DNA of 6,040 bases from Nocardioides sp. GTDB taxonomy: Bacteria > Actinomycetota > Actinomycetes > Propionibacteriales > Nocardioidaceae. Where the stretch lies: the NCBI GenBank assembly GCA_030452025.1, contig JAKDNC010000227.1:1-6040 (forward strand), written 5' to 3'. Shown here one piece after another: positions 5,360 through 6,040 of this stretch (positions are counted from its first letter, which is position 1; the number at the start of each line of letters is the position of its first letter). The position numbers and the translations under genes were made by a program. Under the pieces are notes generated by a model. That model was not told the origin of the DNA, ran no database searches, and was given only the letters and a program-made list of their open reading frames with translations.

Positions 5360-6040
5360 GTGATCACATTCAACGACGTGTTGCGCGTTGGCGGAGTCGA
5401 CCCGGCCAAGGTCAAAATGCTGCGCCACACCGTGAAGGGCAAGCAGATTCTCGAGGTTTGGCGCGCCGACCGAGCCTTGGCGGAGGGGTACCAGTGCCGG
5501 CAGAAGTCGACCTTCTTCGACGGGGTCACTCATGCAGCTTGTTTCCTGGTCAGTCCGGCCGGTGAGACCGTCTTCGGAGGCCTTTACCGAGTCGAGGGTT
5601 GGGCCTTGGCGACGCCCGGCGAGCCTCGTCCCCTCACCGGCGACCCGAGCGACCCGCAGGTTGCGATCCACCAACTCGCGCCGGACTCAGCCTTCGCACA
5701 GTACGAGGACAGGTTGGTCGTGCAGTGGTTCCTGGCCGGCAAGCACCCCGGCTGGTGGCAGTGGGCGCACAAGAACCCGAAGCCTATCGCGGAGATCGCG
5801 ACCCAGCAGGAGCAGCCGTTCCCGAGCTGGCTGGAGTTTCGGTGCCCTGTCGACGATTTGGACGGCCTGCCGAGGACCTGGCGGGAGGTGCTCCGTTCGA
5901 CGTCCGGCATCTACCTGCTCACCGATGCGACCGGCAAGCACTACGTCGGGTCTGCCAAGGGCGGCGACGGCCTTTTCGGACGATGGGCTGGCTACCGGAA
6001 AGGAAAGTCGGGTGGGAACGTCGGCCTCAAAGGTGCGACG
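5360..6040 (+). CDS. GIY-YIG nuclease family protein, 3' truncated by window edge
   Basis: The frame from GTG 5360 is open to the last base, giving 227 residues with no stop. The C-terminal visible part is a GIY-YIG endonuclease domain: SGIYLLTD (GIY at 183-185), then KHYVGSAKG (YVG at 195-197, the YIG position), then FGRW with R208, the conserved active-site arginine. The metal-binding glutamate would lie past the edge. Residues 1-180 form a separate N-terminal region beginning ITFNDVLRVGGVDPAKVKMLRH and containing EVWRADRALAEGYQ, a FGGLYRVEGW segment and LVVQWF. This resembles N-terminal regions of uncharacterised GIY-YIG proteins seen in actinobacteria and proteobacteria. The domain hydrolyses DNA phosphodiesters in repair, homing, restriction or transposition proteins; the role here is unknown. 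An upstream in-frame GTG at 5309 exists, but family-like sequence starts at 5360. More A/T-ending codons (TGT, CAT, TTT, AAA) appear than in the genes to the left. Confidence 0.85.
   Translation, partial: MITFNDVLRVGGVDPAKVKMLRHTVKGKQILEVWRADRALAEGYQCRQKSTFFDGVTHAACFLVSPAGETVFGGLYRVEGWALATPGEPRPLTGDPSDPQVAIHQLAPDSAFAQYEDRLVVQWFLAGKHPGWWQWAHKNPKPIAEIATQQEQPFPSWLEFRCPVDDLDGLPRTWREVLRSTSGIYLLTDATGKHYVGSAKGGDGLFGRWAGYRKGKSGGNVGLKGAT

Noticed and set aside
1..6040. A novel multi-gene system (defence, biosynthetic or CRISPR-like)
   Set aside because: The genes belong to known, mostly unrelated families with separate start signals. No repeat array, toxin-antitoxin pair or conserved cassette is visible. 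Only the truncated nuclease at the edge leaves this open.

Overview
The DNA is GC-rich, with strong G/C preference at third codon positions. Two genes have TAnnnT boxes seven bases before an ATG and no Shine-Dalgarno, and GTG starts are used. Together these suggest a high-GC actinobacterium (Actinomycetota). Genus cannot be told from the sequence. No tRNA, rRNA, CRISPR array, transposase or prophage gene was seen.

Layout, left to right. (1) 2-673 (+): the 3' part of a beta-hydroxyacid dehydrogenase (3-hydroxyisobutyrate dehydrogenase family), cut by the left edge. (2) 746-1387 (-): a complete class I SAM-dependent methyltransferase, convergent with gene 1; a weak dyad between them could be a shared terminator. 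(3) 1484-2542 (+): a PLP-dependent low-specificity threonine aldolase, divergent from the methyltransferase. (4) 2677-4137 (+): a full-length SelO-type protein adenylyltransferase, preceded by a strong hairpin (2605-2648) and an apparently leaderless promoter. (5) 4232-5053 (+): an isocitrate lyase/PEP mutase superfamily enzyme without the ICL catalytic cysteine motif. (6) 5054-5359: about 300 bases with no convincing gene, containing several short dyads. (7) 5360 to the right edge (+): the N-terminal 227 residues of a GIY-YIG nuclease family protein, still open at residue 227.

Most genes look like independent chromosomal housekeeping or stress genes. They sit about 90-300 bases apart, each with its own start signals, rather than forming one operon. 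Genes 1, 3 and 5 are small-molecule metabolic enzymes (hydroxyacid oxidation, threonine/glycine metabolism, C-C bond cleavage), but nothing visible links them into one pathway. SelO is a redox-stress protein-AMPylating enzyme that commonly stands alone. The nuclease at the right edge is the only gene of a type often found in accessory, mobile or defence DNA, and its neighbours lie outside the window.

I found no convincing evidence of a new multi-gene system here. The best leads are the structured selO leader, the GIY-YIG protein with its uncharacterised N-terminal region and dyad-rich upstream stretch, and the non-canonical ICL/PEP mutase enzyme.
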